A stretch of DNA of 52,582 nucleotides from Solirubrobacteraceae bacterium (GTDB lineage: Bacteria > Actinomycetota > Thermoleophilia > Solirubrobacterales > Solirubrobacteraceae). The notes below the pieces were generated by a model that had not been told where the DNA came from, searched no databases, and saw only the letters and a list, made by a program, of their open reading frames with translations. Position numbers and translations under genes: made by a program. This document shows positions 1 through 9,064 of the stretch, in pieces. Every line of letters begins with the position of its first letter. Position 1 is the first letter of the stretch. Location of the stretch: assembly GCA_017882375.1 (NCBI GenBank), contig JADGPP010000014.1, positions 1 through 52,582 on the forward strand. Reading direction: 5' to 3'.

Positions 1-1545
1 AACCCGAAGGGTGAAATCATCGAGCGCCCGATCAAGGCCAACTTCATGGAGGGCCTGTCGGTGCTCGAGTACTTCATCTCCACGCACGGCGCGCGAAAGG
101 GTCTCGCCGACACCGCGCTGCGCACCGCCGACTCGGGCTACCTCACCAGGCGCCTCGTGGATGTCGCGCAGGACGTGATCATCCGCGAGCCCGACTGTGG
201 CACCGGGGACTACATCGAGATGCCGGTGTTCAAGGACGGCGGCGAACCGAATGACGGTCTCGTCGGACGCGTCGCCGCGCTTGCGATCACGACCAAGCGC
301 AGTCGCATGCTCGCCGAGCAGGGCGCGGAGATCGGCCGCGCGGAGCTCGCCGACATGGTCGTGGCGTTCGCCGACGATCACGAGAAGGGCACGGCGGTTG
401 CCGTGCCGGTGCGCTCGGTGCTCAAGTGTGAGGCCCAGAGCGGTGTGTGCCAGGCCTGTTACGGCCGGGCGATGGCCACCGGTGCGCTCGCGCAGATCGG
501 CGACGCGGTTGGAATCGTCGCCGCGCAGTCGATCGGCGAGCCCGGAACGCAGTTGACGATGCGTACGTTCCACACCGGCGGTGTCGCCGGCGCGGACATC
601 ACGCACGGTCTTCCGCGCGTGGTCGAGCTGTTCGAGGCGCGCAAGCCCAAGGGCCTTGCTCAAATCGCCGAGCAGGATGGAGTGGTCACGATCGAGGAGA
701 CCGAGAAGGCGCTCACGGTCGTCATCACCGACGAGGCCGGCGAGGAGCACCGCCACGCCTTCCCGCGGCGCACGCGGCTGTTCGTCGGCGCCGGCGAGAA
801 GATCAGCGCCGGGCGCCAGCTCAACGAGGGGTCGGTCTACCCGCACGAGCTGCTGGCGATCCGCGGGCGCACCGACACCGAGGTGTACCTGGTCAAAGAG
901 GTCCAGGAGGTCTACAAGTCACAGGGCGTGGACATCGACGACAAGCACATCGAGTTGATCGTGCGTCAGATGCTCAAGAAGGTGCGCGTCGACCAGAAGG
1001 GCGACACCGACTACCTGCCCGGGCAGTTCGTCGACCGCTTCGAATTCGCCAAGGTCAACGACGCGGTTATCGAGAAGGGCGACGAGGCCGCGCAGTTCGA
1101 GGACATCATCCTCGGGATCACCAAGGCATCGTTGAACACCGACTCGTTCCTCTCGGCGGCCTCTTTCCAGGAGACCACGAAGGTGCTCACCGACGCGGCG
1201 CTCGAGGGCAAGACCGATCGCCTCAACGGTCTGAAGGAGAACGTGATCATCGGCAAGCTGATCCCGGCGGCGACCGGCCTGAAGCGCTACCGGCGGATCG
1301 AGATCGAACCGTCCGAACCGCTGCCGCGCGCGATCGACGATGTCGGCCTGCTCGACCAGGACGAGATCGCGGCCGAGCTCGGGCTGTCCGGCGGCGAGAG
1401 CCTCGGTGGCGGCTACGGCCACGAGTTCGATGCCGACCTCGCCTCGCTGGAGAAAATCGGCGCTGGTGACAGCGACCCCGGCTTCGTCGAGGAGCTCGCC
1501 GAGCTCGAGGTCCCCGAGGAGGACCCGGCGCCCGAGCAGAAGTAG
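1..1545 (+). CDS. rpoC: RNA polymerase beta' subunit, C-terminal part (5' truncated by window)
   Basis: Catalytic beta' subunit of RNA polymerase; 514 codons are visible, in frame from base 1. Early in the fragment the trigger-helix region is recognisable ([19 protein letters not shown]). It is followed by the four zinc-site cysteines: one in EPDCGT, then C-x6-C-x2-C in [14 protein letters not shown]. Next comes the highly conserved segment around [20 protein letters not shown]. The C-terminal tail is acidic. The true start lies upstream of the window, where rpoB would be expected. A strong hairpin follows the stop codon, so the rpoBC transcript probably ends here rather than running into the str operon. 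Confidence 0.98.
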   Translation, partial: NPKGEIIERPIKANFMEGLSVLEYFISTHGARKGLADTALRTADSGYLTRRLVDVAQDVIIREPDCGTGDYIEMPVFKDGGEPNDGLVGRVAALAITTKRSRMLAEQGAEIGRAELADMVVAFADDHEKGTAVAVPVRSVLKCEAQSGVCQACYGRAMATGALAQIGDAVGIVAAQSIGEPGTQLTMRTFHTGGVAGADITHGLPRVVELFEARKPKGLAQIAEQDGVVTIEETEKALTVVITDEAGEEHRHAFPRRTRLFVGAGEKISAGRQLNEGSVYPHELLAIRGRTDTEVYLVKEVQEVYKSQGVDIDDKHIELIVRQMLKKVRVDQKGDTDYLPGQFVDRFEFAKVNDAVIEKGDEAAQFEDIILGITKASLNTDSFLSAASFQETTKVLTDAALEGKTDRLNGLKENVIIGKLIPAATGLKRYRRIEIEPSEPLPRAIDDVGLLDQDEIAAELGLSGGESLGGGYGHEFDADLASLEKIGAGDSDPGFVEELAELEVPEEDPAPEQK

Positions 1546-1553
1546 CGGTTCTT

Positions 1554-1583
1554 CCCCCGGGCGGCAAGCAGGCCGCCCGGGGG
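1554..1583 (+). terminator. Intrinsic-type terminator hairpin after rpoC
   Basis: A perfect 12-bp inverted repeat: CCCCCGGGCGGC at 1554-1565 and its complement at 1572-1583, with loop AAGCAG, starting 9 nt after the rpoC stop. No U-tract follows, which is common for hairpin terminators in high-GC Actinobacteria. It separates rpoC from the amidase gene. Confidence 0.8.
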
Positions 1584-1649
1584 ACAAGCTGAGCGGATTC
1601 TCATGCGCTCCTGGCGCATCTTCTCCGGGAGCGTGCTGTTCTCAGGACG

Positions 1650-3263
1650 ATGACCGCCGGTCGCATGACGCGCCGCTCGCTGCTCGTCGCCGCCGGCGGC
1701 GCCTTTGCCTCCGGTGGGCTCACGCATCCGGCCGGCGCGCTCGCGGCTCTTGCCCGCCCGGCGAATCCCGTGCTCGCCGATCGATGGCTCGGGGCGGTCG
1801 CGGCGGGTCAGCGCACGATCGAGCTGGCCCACAGCGCCGATCTGCTGGGCATCCAATGGCGCGGCCCCGTGCAGGCGCGCCTGCACGTGCGCTTCAAGGG
1901 CTACGACGGGCGCTGGAGCGAGTGGGCCTCGGCAGGCGCCACCGGGCACGGGCCCGATCGCCCGTCCCAGCGTGATGCGCTGGTCGGCGAGCCCGTGTGG
2001 ACCGGCGGGACGCGAACCGTGCAGCTGCGCACCAATCACGCGCTGCGCGGCGTCCGGGTGCACCTGATCGACGTCAGCGGCGGCGTCGGAGCGCATCGAG
2101 CGGCACTCGCCGCAGACCGCTCGGCGATCGCCCGCCTCGCGCGGTCGGCCTCGCTTGCGCTGGCTGCGCCCAGCCTGCAGGCCGGCTCCGGTCAACCGCC
2201 GATCATCGCCCGCAGAGCTTGGGCGCGGGGGATCGCCCATCCCCGGGTCGCGCCGGAATATGGGGCCGTGCGCCTGGCCTTCGTGCATCACACCGAGAAC
2301 CCCAACGGCTACTTGGCGGGCGAGGTGCCGGCGATGCTGCGCGCGATCTTCGTCTTTCATCGCGAAGTCCGCGGCTGGAACGACATCGGCTACAACTTCG
2401 TCATCGACGCCTTCGGGCGTGTCTTCGAGGCGCGTGCCGGCGGCATCGACGAGCCTGTCGTCGGCGCTCACGCGGGCGGCTACAACCTCGCCTCCACCGG
2501 CGTCGCGGTGCTCGGCTCGTTCACCAGTCAGCCGCTCTCCGCGCCGGCCAGGCGCGCTCTGCAGCGTCTGCTCGCCTGGAAGCTCGCGCTGCACGGCGCA
2601 CCGGCGCAGGGGCGCGTGACCGTTCGAGTCAATCCGGCGGGCGCCGTGTACAGCCGCTTCCCGGCCAATGCGCCCGTCTCGCTGCCGCGCATCGCCGGCC
2701 ACCGCGATGCCGACACGACCGACTGCCCGGGCGACGCGCTCTACGCGCAACTGCAAGCGATCCGCCCGAGCGTGCGGCGCCTGGCGCCCCAGCCGGTGCT
2801 CGCGACCGTCGCGCTGACCCGCACGATCCTCGCCCCGCCGACGAGCCCCGCCACGCCCACGCCCACGCCGTCGCCGCCCACGCCGGTGCCGCCGGCCGGC
2901 ACGGTCGGCGGCAGCGAAGGCCTCGCGGGCACGCTCGCGTTCCTCGACGGCACGCCGATCGCCGGCGCGAGCCTCCAGATCCAGGCTCGCAGCGTCGCGC
3001 GGCGTGGGGAAGTGGTCGTCGAGCAGACGCTCGCCCAGGTGCAGAGCGACGCCGAAGGCCGCTGGTCGCTGCCGGCGAGCGTCGTGCCCGCCAGCAGCGG
3101 CGTGTCGCTGCGCGCGCTCTACGCCGGGGCCGTCGCCGGGGCCGGCGGCCCGCCGGGGGCGGGGGCCGCGGTCTCTGACCCGCTGGTGCTCCTGGCCTCC
3201 ACGCTCACGCCGGCGGGAGCTCCCGCGCCCACGCCAGCAGCAGCGCCCGCTCCCGCGTCGTGA
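1650..3263 (+). CDS. Secreted PGRP-type N-acetylmuramoyl-L-alanine amidase
   Basis: 537 residues. The N-terminus has a twin-arginine-like signal (RMTRRSLLVAAGGA, arginines near residues 8-9) before a hydrophobic stretch ending near an Ala-rich site, so the protein should be exported. A peptidoglycan-recognition/amidase_2 domain covers about residues 180-375. Candidate zinc ligands are the His pair in AFVHHTEN and the His and Cys in GHRDADTTDCPGDA; GWNDIGYNFVID is also typical. A Pro/Thr/Ser-rich linker at about residues 395-420 leads to a C-terminal beta-type domain and an Ala/Pro-rich tail. Likely role: cell-wall cleavage between muramic acid and L-Ala. The 3' end overlaps the convergent HAD-like gene by 59 bp. 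Confidence 0.85.
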   Translation: MTAGRMTRRSLLVAAGGAFASGGLTHPAGALAALARPANPVLADRWLGAVAAGQRTIELAHSADLLGIQWRGPVQARLHVRFKGYDGRWSEWASAGATGHGPDRPSQRDALVGEPVWTGGTRTVQLRTNHALRGVRVHLIDVSGGVGAHRAALAADRSAIARLARSASLALAAPSLQAGSGQPPIIARRAWARGIAHPRVAPEYGAVRLAFVHHTENPNGYLAGEVPAMLRAIFVFHREVRGWNDIGYNFVIDAFGRVFEARAGGIDEPVVGAHAGGYNLASTGVAVLGSFTSQPLSAPARRALQRLLAWKLALHGAPAQGRVTVRVNPAGAVYSRFPANAPVSLPRIAGHRDADTTDCPGDALYAQLQAIRPSVRRLAPQPVLATVALTRTILAPPTSPATPTPTPSPPTPVPPAGTVGGSEGLAGTLAFLDGTPIAGASLQIQARSVARRGEVVVEQTLAQVQSDAEGRWSLPASVVPASSGVSLRALYAGAVAGAGGPPGAGAAVSDPLVLLASTLTPAGAPAPTPAAAPAPAS

Positions 3264-3702
3264 GTCCGTGCTCGGCGAGGGTCGCCACGAGCAACGTCGG
3301 TGCCGCGCGGGCGTCCGCCCAGTCGTGGCAGGCCCGATTGAAGGCATCGTCGATCCACGCCAGCGGGCGCTCGCCGGCGTACGCGTCGATCGCGTCGAGC
3401 TTCCAGTGGGCGTTGGCGCGGCCCACCGAGCGGTCGAAGCGCAGGAACGGCATGCCCGCCGGCAGCCCGAGCAGGTGGGGAAGGTGCTCGTTGGCCTTCT
3501 CCTCCCAGCCACTGCACCAAACCGGCTCGAAATGCCCGGTCAGGTCGAGCAGGTGAGCGGCGGCGGCGGACGAAAGAAAGTGGGGAATGCCCTCGATCGA
3601 GTGGAACGAGCCCGCCTGGGAGCCGAGGTTGCCCCCGAACAGCGAGATCACGCCGTCGATGTCGACGAGCAGCAACGGCTTGTGCGAATCGGCGCTAGTC
3701 AA
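3205..3702 (-). CDS. HAD-like hydrolase domain protein
   Basis: About 165 residues if translation starts at the TTG at 3702. The HAD motif I is near the N-terminus (LLLVDIDGVISLFGG), followed by a WCSGWEEKAN segment and a late acidic motif (PLAWIDDAF), matching small HAD-fold proteins of unassigned substrate. The reading frame stays open to an ATG at 3855, but that start would leave only 6 bp to the divergent gene at 3862, and the extra 51 residues look unlike a conserved domain, so I prefer the internal start. The last 59 bp overlap the 3' end of the convergent amidase gene. Substrate unknown. Confidence 0.65.
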   Translation of the reverse strand: MTSADSHKPLLLVDIDGVISLFGGNLGSQAGSFHSIEGIPHFLSSAAAAHLLDLTGHFEPVWCSGWEEKANEHLPHLLGLPAGMPFLRFDRSVGRANAHWKLDAIDAYAGERPLAWIDDAFNRACHDWADARAAPTLLVATLAEHGLTTRERALLLAWARELPPA

Positions 3703-3742
3703 CTCGGAGCGTTTCTTTGCGCGTTCTTTAGTTTCTACAGAG

Positions 3743-3767
3743 GTTGCTGGGGGTACTCTCCAGCAAC
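3743..3767. promoter_or_regulatory. Inverted repeat between divergent genes (candidate operator)
   Basis: GTTGCTGG at 3743-3750 and CCAGCAAC at 3760-3767 form a perfect 8-bp palindrome with a 9-bp spacer, placed between the probable HAD-like start (3702) and the transporter start (3862). It could be a regulator-binding site or a 5' UTR hairpin; nothing in the sequence identifies a regulator. Confidence 0.4.
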
Positions 3768-3861
3768 GGCCGATACGTCGAACCCCACGCGCAGGCAGTA
3801 AAGCAGCCGGCGATATCCGTCGATCCCCCCTCACGCACTCCCCGACTTCCCCCATCTCCTC

Positions 3862-4740
3862 ATGACCCTAGACATCGGCATCCTCCTCGCACTTGCCTGC
3901 GCTTTCGTCGCCAACCTCGGCTTCTTCTACAAGCACCGCGGCGCCAACTCCGTACCGAAGATCGACGTCCGCCACCCGTTTGCAGCGGCGCGCTCGCTGT
4001 ACTCGTCCAAGTGGTTCACGATCGGCATGATCACTGCCACCATCAGCTGGGGCCTGCATGTCGCGGCGCTCGCGCTCGCGCCGATGTCGGTCATCCAGGT
4101 GGCGCTTGCCGCCGGCGTCGTGTTCATCGCCGTGATGGCGGACCGCCTGTTCGGCTTCGAGGTCGGGCGTCGCCAGTGGATCGGGCTGTTGCTGATGGCC
4201 GCCGGTCTGGCGGTACTCGGGATCACCGCACCGACGATGCACGGCGCGCACTCGCAGTTCTCGGTCGCCGCGATGATCGCCTTCGAGGCCGGCCTGTTCG
4301 GACTCGGCGGGCTGCTGATCATGGGCCCGCGCATGGGCGGCCCGGTCGAGCACCACGGCGTCATGCTCGGCGCCGCCGCCGGCATCCTCTTCGGCGTCTC
4401 TGACACGGCGATCAAGGCGCTGACGGGCATCACCGGCGCGCACGGCTTCCTCGGGCTGCTGCTCAGCCCCTGGCTGATCGTCGCCGTGCTCGCCTCGATC
4501 GTCGCCTTCTACGCCTCCGCCCGCGGCCTGCAGGACGGCGACGCCGTGCCGGTGATCGCCGTCACGGGCACCGCCGCGAACATCGCAGGCATCACCGGCG
4601 GCATCCTCGTGTTCGGCGATCCGATGGCCGGCAGCCCGCTCGGCCTCACGCTGCAAGCGATCGCCTTCGTGGCCGTCATCATCGCCGCGGCGATGATGCC
4701 CGCCCCGGTCCGCGCCGCCGGCGCTGCCGCAAGCGCGTAG
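3862..4740 (+). CDS. EamA/NIPA-like multispanning membrane transporter
   Basis: 292 residues, almost entirely hydrophobic helices (about 9-10 predicted by eye) with short polar loops. It starts directly with a helix ([19 protein letters not shown]), and the two halves resemble each other as in the drug/metabolite transporter superfamily. The [16 protein letters not shown] segment and the paired-helix layout suit DMT/EamA or NIPA-type magnesium transporters. Substrate not determinable. It ends 22 bp before rpsL, and the rpsL promoter probably lies at its end. Alternative: an uncharacterised DMT protein. Confidence 0.75.
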   Translation: MTLDIGILLALACAFVANLGFFYKHRGANSVPKIDVRHPFAAARSLYSSKWFTIGMITATISWGLHVAALALAPMSVIQVALAAGVVFIAVMADRLFGFEVGRRQWIGLLLMAAGLAVLGITAPTMHGAHSQFSVAAMIAFEAGLFGLGGLLIMGPRMGGPVEHHGVMLGAAAGILFGVSDTAIKALTGITGAHGFLGLLLSPWLIVAVLASIVAFYASARGLQDGDAVPVIAVTGTAANIAGITGGILVFGDPMAGSPLGLTLQAIAFVAVIIAAAMMPAPVRAAGAAASA

Positions 4741-4746
4741 CGCTGC

Positions 4747-4752
4747 TAGCAT
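4747..4752 (+). promoter_or_regulatory. Candidate -10 box of the rpsL-rpsG transcript
   Basis: TAGCAT at 4747-4752 fits the actinobacterial TAnnnT -10 and ends 10 nt before the rpsL ATG, which would give a nearly leaderless mRNA. No convincing -35 is visible, so this is tentative. Confidence 0.4.
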
Positions 4753-4762
4753 CACCGCCCGG

Positions 4763-5158
4763 ATGCCAACCACCTCGCAACTCGTGCGCAAGGGCCGCGT
4801 CGCCCCGAAGAAGAAGCTCGCCACCCCGGGCCTGAAGTCGGGCTCCGGGCGCAAAAAGAAAACGGCCGCGCCGCAACGTCGCGGCGTCTGCACGCGCGTC
4901 TACACGACGACCCCGAAGAAGCCTAACTCCGCGCTGCGCAAGGTCGCGCGCGTGCGTATCTCCGGCTCGATCGAGGTCACGGCGTACATCCCCGGGGAGG
5001 GCCACAACCTGCAGGAGCACTCCGTCGTGCTCGTCCGCGGCGGCCGCGTCAAGGATCTGCCGGGCGTTCGCTACAAGGTCGTCCGCGGCACGCTCGACGC
5101 CGCCGGCGTGAGCGACCGCAAGAAGGCCCGCTCGCAGTACGGCGTGAAGAAAAAGTAG
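4763..5158 (+). CDS. rpsL: 30S ribosomal protein S12
   Basis: 131 residues; decoding-centre protein. It starts with the typical [12 protein letters not shown] and contains the invariant [11 protein letters not shown] loop (site of streptomycin-resistance substitutions; the lysine is wild type here) and [13 protein letters not shown] Lys-rich insertion at about residues 13-32 makes it a little longer than the 124 residues of E. coli S12. First gene of the split str operon; rpsG begins at the base after its stop codon. Confidence 0.98.
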   Translation: MPTTSQLVRKGRVAPKKKLATPGLKSGSGRKKKTAAPQRRGVCTRVYTTTPKKPNSALRKVARVRISGSIEVTAYIPGEGHNLQEHSVVLVRGGRVKDLPGVRYKVVRGTLDAAGVSDRKKARSQYGVKKK

Positions 5159-5629
5159 ATGCCCCGCCGCGCAGCAGCCCAGATTCGCCCCGTCGAGGCG
5201 GACCCCGTCCACCGCTCCAAGCTCGTCCAGCAGGTCATCAACAAGGTGATGCTCGACGGCAAGAAGTCGACGGCCGAGCGGATCGTCTACGACGCGCTCG
5301 CGCTGATCGGCGAGCGCTCGGACAAAGACCCGATCGAGACGCTCGAGGCGTCGATCAAAGCGCTCACGCCGACGCTCGAGGTCAAATCGCGCCGCGTCGG
5401 TGGCGCCACCTACCAGGTGCCCGTCGAGGTCGCCTCGCGGCGCGCCCGCACGCTCGCCGTGCGCTGGCTGGTCGAGTTCGCGCGCCAGCGCCGCGAGAAG
5501 ACGATGGCCCAGCGACTCGCCAACGAGCTCACCGACGCGCAGTCCCAGCAGGGCGGCGCCTACAAGCGCAAGGACGACATCTACCGCATGGCCCAGGCCA
5601 ACAAGGCCTTCGCCCACTACCGCTGGTAG
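5159..5629 (+). CDS. rpsG: 30S ribosomal protein S7
   Basis: 156 residues, the usual bacterial length; primary 16S rRNA binder that nucleates the 30S head. [12 protein letters not shown] starts immediately after the rpsL stop with no spacer, so the two are translationally coupled. Conserved segments [17 protein letters not shown] and RWLVEFAR are clear. In most bacteria fusA follows; here fusA is 5.7 kb away. The stop codon is inside the left arm of a structured repeat (5626-5728). Confidence 0.98.
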   Translation: MPRRAAAQIRPVEADPVHRSKLVQQVINKVMLDGKKSTAERIVYDALALIGERSDKDPIETLEASIKALTPTLEVKSRRVGGATYQVPVEVASRRARTLAVRWLVEFARQRREKTMAQRLANELTDAQSQQGGAYKRKDDIYRMAQANKAFAHYRW

Positions 5630-5728
5630 CGGGCCGAGGATCGGCGCGATACTGCGTCCTCGTTCGCTCGTGTGCGGAGCACACTTTGCTCGCTGCGTCC
5701 TTGTCTCGCTTGACCCTCAGCCCGCTAC
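5626..5728 (+). repeat. Structured intergenic repeat, copy A (after rpsG)
   Basis: First of four related elements. Outer arms GTAGCGGGC (5626-5634, containing the rpsG TAG) and GCCCGCTAC (5720-5728) are perfectly complementary. Just inside, GAGG pairs with CCTC. The centre holds the hairpin GTGTGC-GGA-GCACAC (5670-5684). The shared core has the GCGTCCT/CTGCGTCCTTG blocks found in the other copies. Arm sequences differ from copies B-D but remain paired. Function unknown: transcript end/processing structure or a mobile palindromic repeat. Confidence 0.7.
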
Positions 5729-5861
5729 GGGCTGATTGCACGCAAGCCACGCCCCCGGGCGTTCTCGGTCGCCTGATCGAGGACCCGCTGCTGATCTCGC
5801 TGGGACCCGCCCCGGCGTCCCTGTATCCCTCGGCCATCGGTTGGCCTAACGTCCATAGGGA

Positions 5862-5890
5862 TGGACCGCGGCCCCGTGGCGGGGTAGTCT
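5862..5890 (+). promoter_or_regulatory. Promoter of the NHL-repeat gene (leaderless)
   Basis: -35 TGGACC (5862-5867), a 17-nt spacer and -10 TAGTCT (5885-5890). The expected transcription start is about 5897, next to the ATG at 5898, so the mRNA would be leaderless. Confidence 0.5.
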
Positions 5891-5897
5891 GCGAGCC

Positions 5898-8846
5898 ATG
5901 TCGCCTCGCGCGCGATCAACCGGGTGGGGGCGGGCACTGCGCCTTCCCGCGGCCTGGCTGACTGCGCTTGCCTTGCTCGTCGCGGCGCCCTCGGCCGCGG
6001 CTGCGTCGCCCGCACCCGGCACGATCGCGACGGTCGCGGGCGGGCCGGTGCTGGGGCCGGTTGCGGCGACGTCGGTCGGGCAGAGCCCGCAGATCGTGGC
6101 GGCGAGCCGCGCGGGCACCCCTTACGTCTACGCGCTCGACAGCTCCAACGACACTGTCAACCGCATCGACGAGGGCAGCGGGCAGCAGGTGCTGTTCGCG
6201 GGCAATGGCGCGAGCGGCTCCTCCGCCGACGGCAGCGCCGCCGCGGGCGCCGCGTTGCTGGAACCGTGTGGCCTGGCGGTCGACGAAGCCGGCGACGTGT
6301 ACGTCGAGGAAGCGGCCTCGCGCGTTCGCTTCGTGCCGGCGAGCACGGGCACGTTCTTCGGCCAGGCGATGAGCGCCGGGCACCTGTACACCGTCGCGGG
6401 CACTGGGGTTCCCGGCTTCGCGGGCGACGGCGGCCCGGCCACCAGCGCGCAGTTCGACGCCCGCGCCTTCTTCGCGCCGCCCGGGCAGATCGCCGTCGAC
6501 TGGGAGGGCGACCTCGCGATCGCCGACAGCTTCGACAACCGCGTCCGGTTCGTTCCCGCCAAATCGGCCACCTACTACGGTCGCGCGATGACCGCCGGCG
6601 ACATCTACACGCTCGCGGGCAACGGCGAAGCAGCGTTTGGCGGCGACGGCGGCGCTGCAGGCGAAGCCAAGCTGAACGAGCCGCTCGGCGTCGGCTTCGA
6701 CTCGCTCAACAACCTCGCGATCGGCGACACGCAGAACGCGCGCGTTCGCTTCGTCTCGGCGAGCAGCAAAAGCCAGTTCGGTCAGTCGATGACGGTCGGC
6801 TCGATCTACACGATCGCCGGCAACGGCAAACAGGAATACGCGGGGGAGGGCGTCGCCGCGACGGGCGGCGGGCTGCAGTTCCCCGACGGCGTCGCCTTCG
6901 ATGCGCTCGGTGACCTGCTGCTCGCGGAGACGAACGGCGCCCGAATACGCGCGGTGCCGCGCGTCTCGGGCAACCTGTTCGGCGCAGTGCGAACGGCCGG
7001 CGACATCTACACGATCGCGGGCAACGGCAGCTTCGGGTTCTCAGGCGACGGCGGCATCGCCGGCGGCGCGCAGATCTCGACCGCTGAGAGCGTCGCGATC
7101 GACCAGGGCGGGAGCCTGCTGATCGCCGACGGCGGCAACGACCGGGTGCGGCTCGTGCCGTCCACGTCGGGGTCCCTGTTCGCAGGCTTCCGCGAAGCAG
7201 ACCACATCTACACGGTCGCCGGCAACGGCAGTGCCGGCTTCTCCGGCGACGGCGGGCCGGCGACGGGCAGCGAGCTCGCGACCCCCGTCGGCATCGCGCT
7301 TGCGCCGCAGGGCGGCTTCGCGGTGGCGGACTTCGTCAACAACCGCATTCGCTTCGTCTCCGCCGGCGGAGCCCTGTTCGGGCAGGCGATGAGCGCGGAA
7401 GACATCTACACGGTCGCCGGCAACGGGACGGGCGGGTTCGGCGGCGACGGAGGTCTGGGGACGAGCGCGGAACTGTCAGAGCCCGAGGGCGTCGCCTTCG
7501 ACGCCGCCGGCGACCTCGCGGTCGCCGATCGCTTCAACCACCGCGTGCGCTTCATGCCTGCCGCCTCGGGGACCTACTTCGGCCAGGCGATGAGCGCCGC
7601 GCACATCTACACGATCGCGGGCAGCGGCAAAGCGGGCTTCGGCGGCGACGGAGGACCGGGACCCGCCGCCGAACTGGACGAGCCGGTGAGCGTCGCCTTC
7701 GACGCGGCCGGCGACGTGTTCATCGCGGACGCGGAAAACCACCGCGTGCGCTTCGTGCCGGCGAGCTCGGGGACCTACTTCGGCCAGGCGATGAGCGCGG
7801 CGCAGATCTACACGATCGCCGGCAATGGCAAAGCGGGCTTCAGTGGCGACGGTGGACCCGCGAGCGCCGCGGAACTGCAGAACGCGTGGTCCGTGGCCGC
7901 CGACGGCGCGGGCGACGTCGTGATCGCCGATCCCGGCAACGCGCGCGTGCGCTTCGTGCCGGTGAGCTCGGGCAGCTTCTACGGCCAGGCCATGAGCGCC
8001 GCGCACATCTACACGATCGCCGGCAACGGCGGGACTGGATTCAGCGGCGACGGCGGCCCCGCGACGGCCGCGGAACTCGAGCCCCAGGGCGTTGCGCTCG
8101 ACGCCGCCGGGGACGTGGCGATCGGCGACGAGCAAAACAACCGCGTGCGGCTGCTCGCCGCGCACGAAGCGGCGATGTTCGGGGTGGCGATGCGCGCCGG
8201 CGACATCTACACGATCGCCGGCAGCGGTGCGGCAGGCTTTGGCGGAGACGGTGGCGCCGGCACCGCGGCACTGCTCTCCGAACCCAACGGCGTCGCCTTC
8301 GACGCGGCCGGCGACGTGCTCTTCGCGGACGCCGGCAACAACCGCGTCCGCATCGTCTACGGCGGCGGCCCGGCGGCGAGCGGCCCGGTGCCGAGCGGGC
8401 CAGCGCAGAAAGGCCCAGGCCCGAATCCGCGCAAAGCGCCGCTGCTGGGCGGCGTGCGTCAGTCACACTCGCGCTGGCGCGAGGGCAGCGCGCTGGCGCG
8501 GATCAGCCGCCGCCGTCGCGCGCCGCTCGGGACGACTTTCTCCTTCACGCTCGACCAGGGCGCGACCGTCACGCTGCGCTTCACGCAGCGTCTCCCTGGG
8601 CGGCGACGGGGCCGTCGCTGCATACCGCCGAGCCGCCGCAACGCGAAGCGCAGGCGCTGCGCCCGCACCGTGACGATCGCGACGCTCTCCCTCCCGGCGC
8701 GCGCGGGACTGGACAAGCTGGTCTTCCAGGGACGCGTGTCGCGCAGTCGCAAGCTGCGGCCAGGCCGCTACACGATGTTGATGCGTGCCGCCAATGCGGC
8801 GGGCAGCTCAGCCACGCGCTCGCTCACGTTCACGATCGTGCGCTGA
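5898..8846 (+). CDS. Secreted NHL-repeat beta-propeller protein
   Basis: 982 residues. A signal peptide (basic start, then AWLTALALLVAAPSAAAA) predicts export. About ten well-conserved repeats of roughly 55-75 residues follow, plus a degenerate N-terminal one. Each has a YTIAGNGxxGFxGDGG segment, a GVAFDAAGDLxIAD segment and NRVRFVPA, which are NHL/YVTN-type propeller blades. The C-terminal ~130 residues (from about 850) form a distinct beta-rich domain with a Cys pair in an Arg-rich loop and a LRPGRYTMLMRAANAAG-like end; I associate this tail with Thermoleophilia surface proteins. Ligand unknown. It sits alone between rpsG and the MFS gene, inside what is elsewhere one operon. Confidence 0.8.
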   Translation: MSPRARSTGWGRALRLPAAWLTALALLVAAPSAAAASPAPGTIATVAGGPVLGPVAATSVGQSPQIVAASRAGTPYVYALDSSNDTVNRIDEGSGQQVLFAGNGASGSSADGSAAAGAALLEPCGLAVDEAGDVYVEEAASRVRFVPASTGTFFGQAMSAGHLYTVAGTGVPGFAGDGGPATSAQFDARAFFAPPGQIAVDWEGDLAIADSFDNRVRFVPAKSATYYGRAMTAGDIYTLAGNGEAAFGGDGGAAGEAKLNEPLGVGFDSLNNLAIGDTQNARVRFVSASSKSQFGQSMTVGSIYTIAGNGKQEYAGEGVAATGGGLQFPDGVAFDALGDLLLAETNGARIRAVPRVSGNLFGAVRTAGDIYTIAGNGSFGFSGDGGIAGGAQISTAESVAIDQGGSLLIADGGNDRVRLVPSTSGSLFAGFREADHIYTVAGNGSAGFSGDGGPATGSELATPVGIALAPQGGFAVADFVNNRIRFVSAGGALFGQAMSAEDIYTVAGNGTGGFGGDGGLGTSAELSEPEGVAFDAAGDLAVADRFNHRVRFMPAASGTYFGQAMSAAHIYTIAGSGKAGFGGDGGPGPAAELDEPVSVAFDAAGDVFIADAENHRVRFVPASSGTYFGQAMSAAQIYTIAGNGKAGFSGDGGPASAAELQNAWSVAADGAGDVVIADPGNARVRFVPVSSGSFYGQAMSAAHIYTIAGNGGTGFSGDGGPATAAELEPQGVALDAAGDVAIGDEQNNRVRLLAAHEAAMFGVAMRAGDIYTIAGSGAAGFGGDGGAGTAALLSEPNGVAFDAAGDVLFADAGNNRVRIVYGGGPAASGPVPSGPAQKGPGPNPRKAPLLGGVRQSHSRWREGSALARISRRRRAPLGTTFSFTLDQGATVTLRFTQRLPGRRRGRRCIPPSRRNAKRRRCARTVTIATLSLPARAGLDKLVFQGRVSRSRKLRPGRYTMLMRAANAAGSSATRSLTFTIVR

Positions 8847-8871
8847 GCTCAGATCCAGACCCGGCGGTGTC

Positions 8872-8892
8872 GCGGGGCGTGGTAAGCCCCGC
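8872..8892. terminator. Hairpin after the NHL-repeat gene
   Basis: GCGGGGC (8872-8878) and GCCCCGC (8886-8892) form a perfect 7-bp stem with a 7-nt loop, 25 nt past the stop codon. It has no U-tract. It could serve either strand. Confidence 0.5.
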
Positions 8893-9023
8893 TAGGCCTT
8901 GACCCATCCAATCATGCTCGCCTCCCCGCTTTGGCGCGGGGCGGTGCGCGCCCGCAGTTCGGCCTCGAGGCGCCGCAGGCCAGCGCGCAGGTCCTCGGGG
9001 TGACAGAACGTCCGTCCAGACCC

Positions 9024-9064
9024 TTGAAGAAATAAGCTTCGGTACCTAAACTTAAGGTACCGAA
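9024..9064 (+). promoter_or_regulatory. Promoter with overlapping operator for the MFS-MarR pair
   Basis: -35 TTGAAG (9024-9029), a 17-nt spacer and -10 TAAACT (9047-9052). A perfect 10-bp inverted repeat, TTCGGTACCT (9038-9047) and AGGTACCGAA (9055-9064), with a 7-bp centre spans the -10 box and reaches the first base of the start codon. This is the geometry of a MarR-family operator; the downstream MarR gene is the obvious candidate repressor. The expected transcript start at about 9059 leaves essentially no 5' UTR. Confidence 0.75.
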
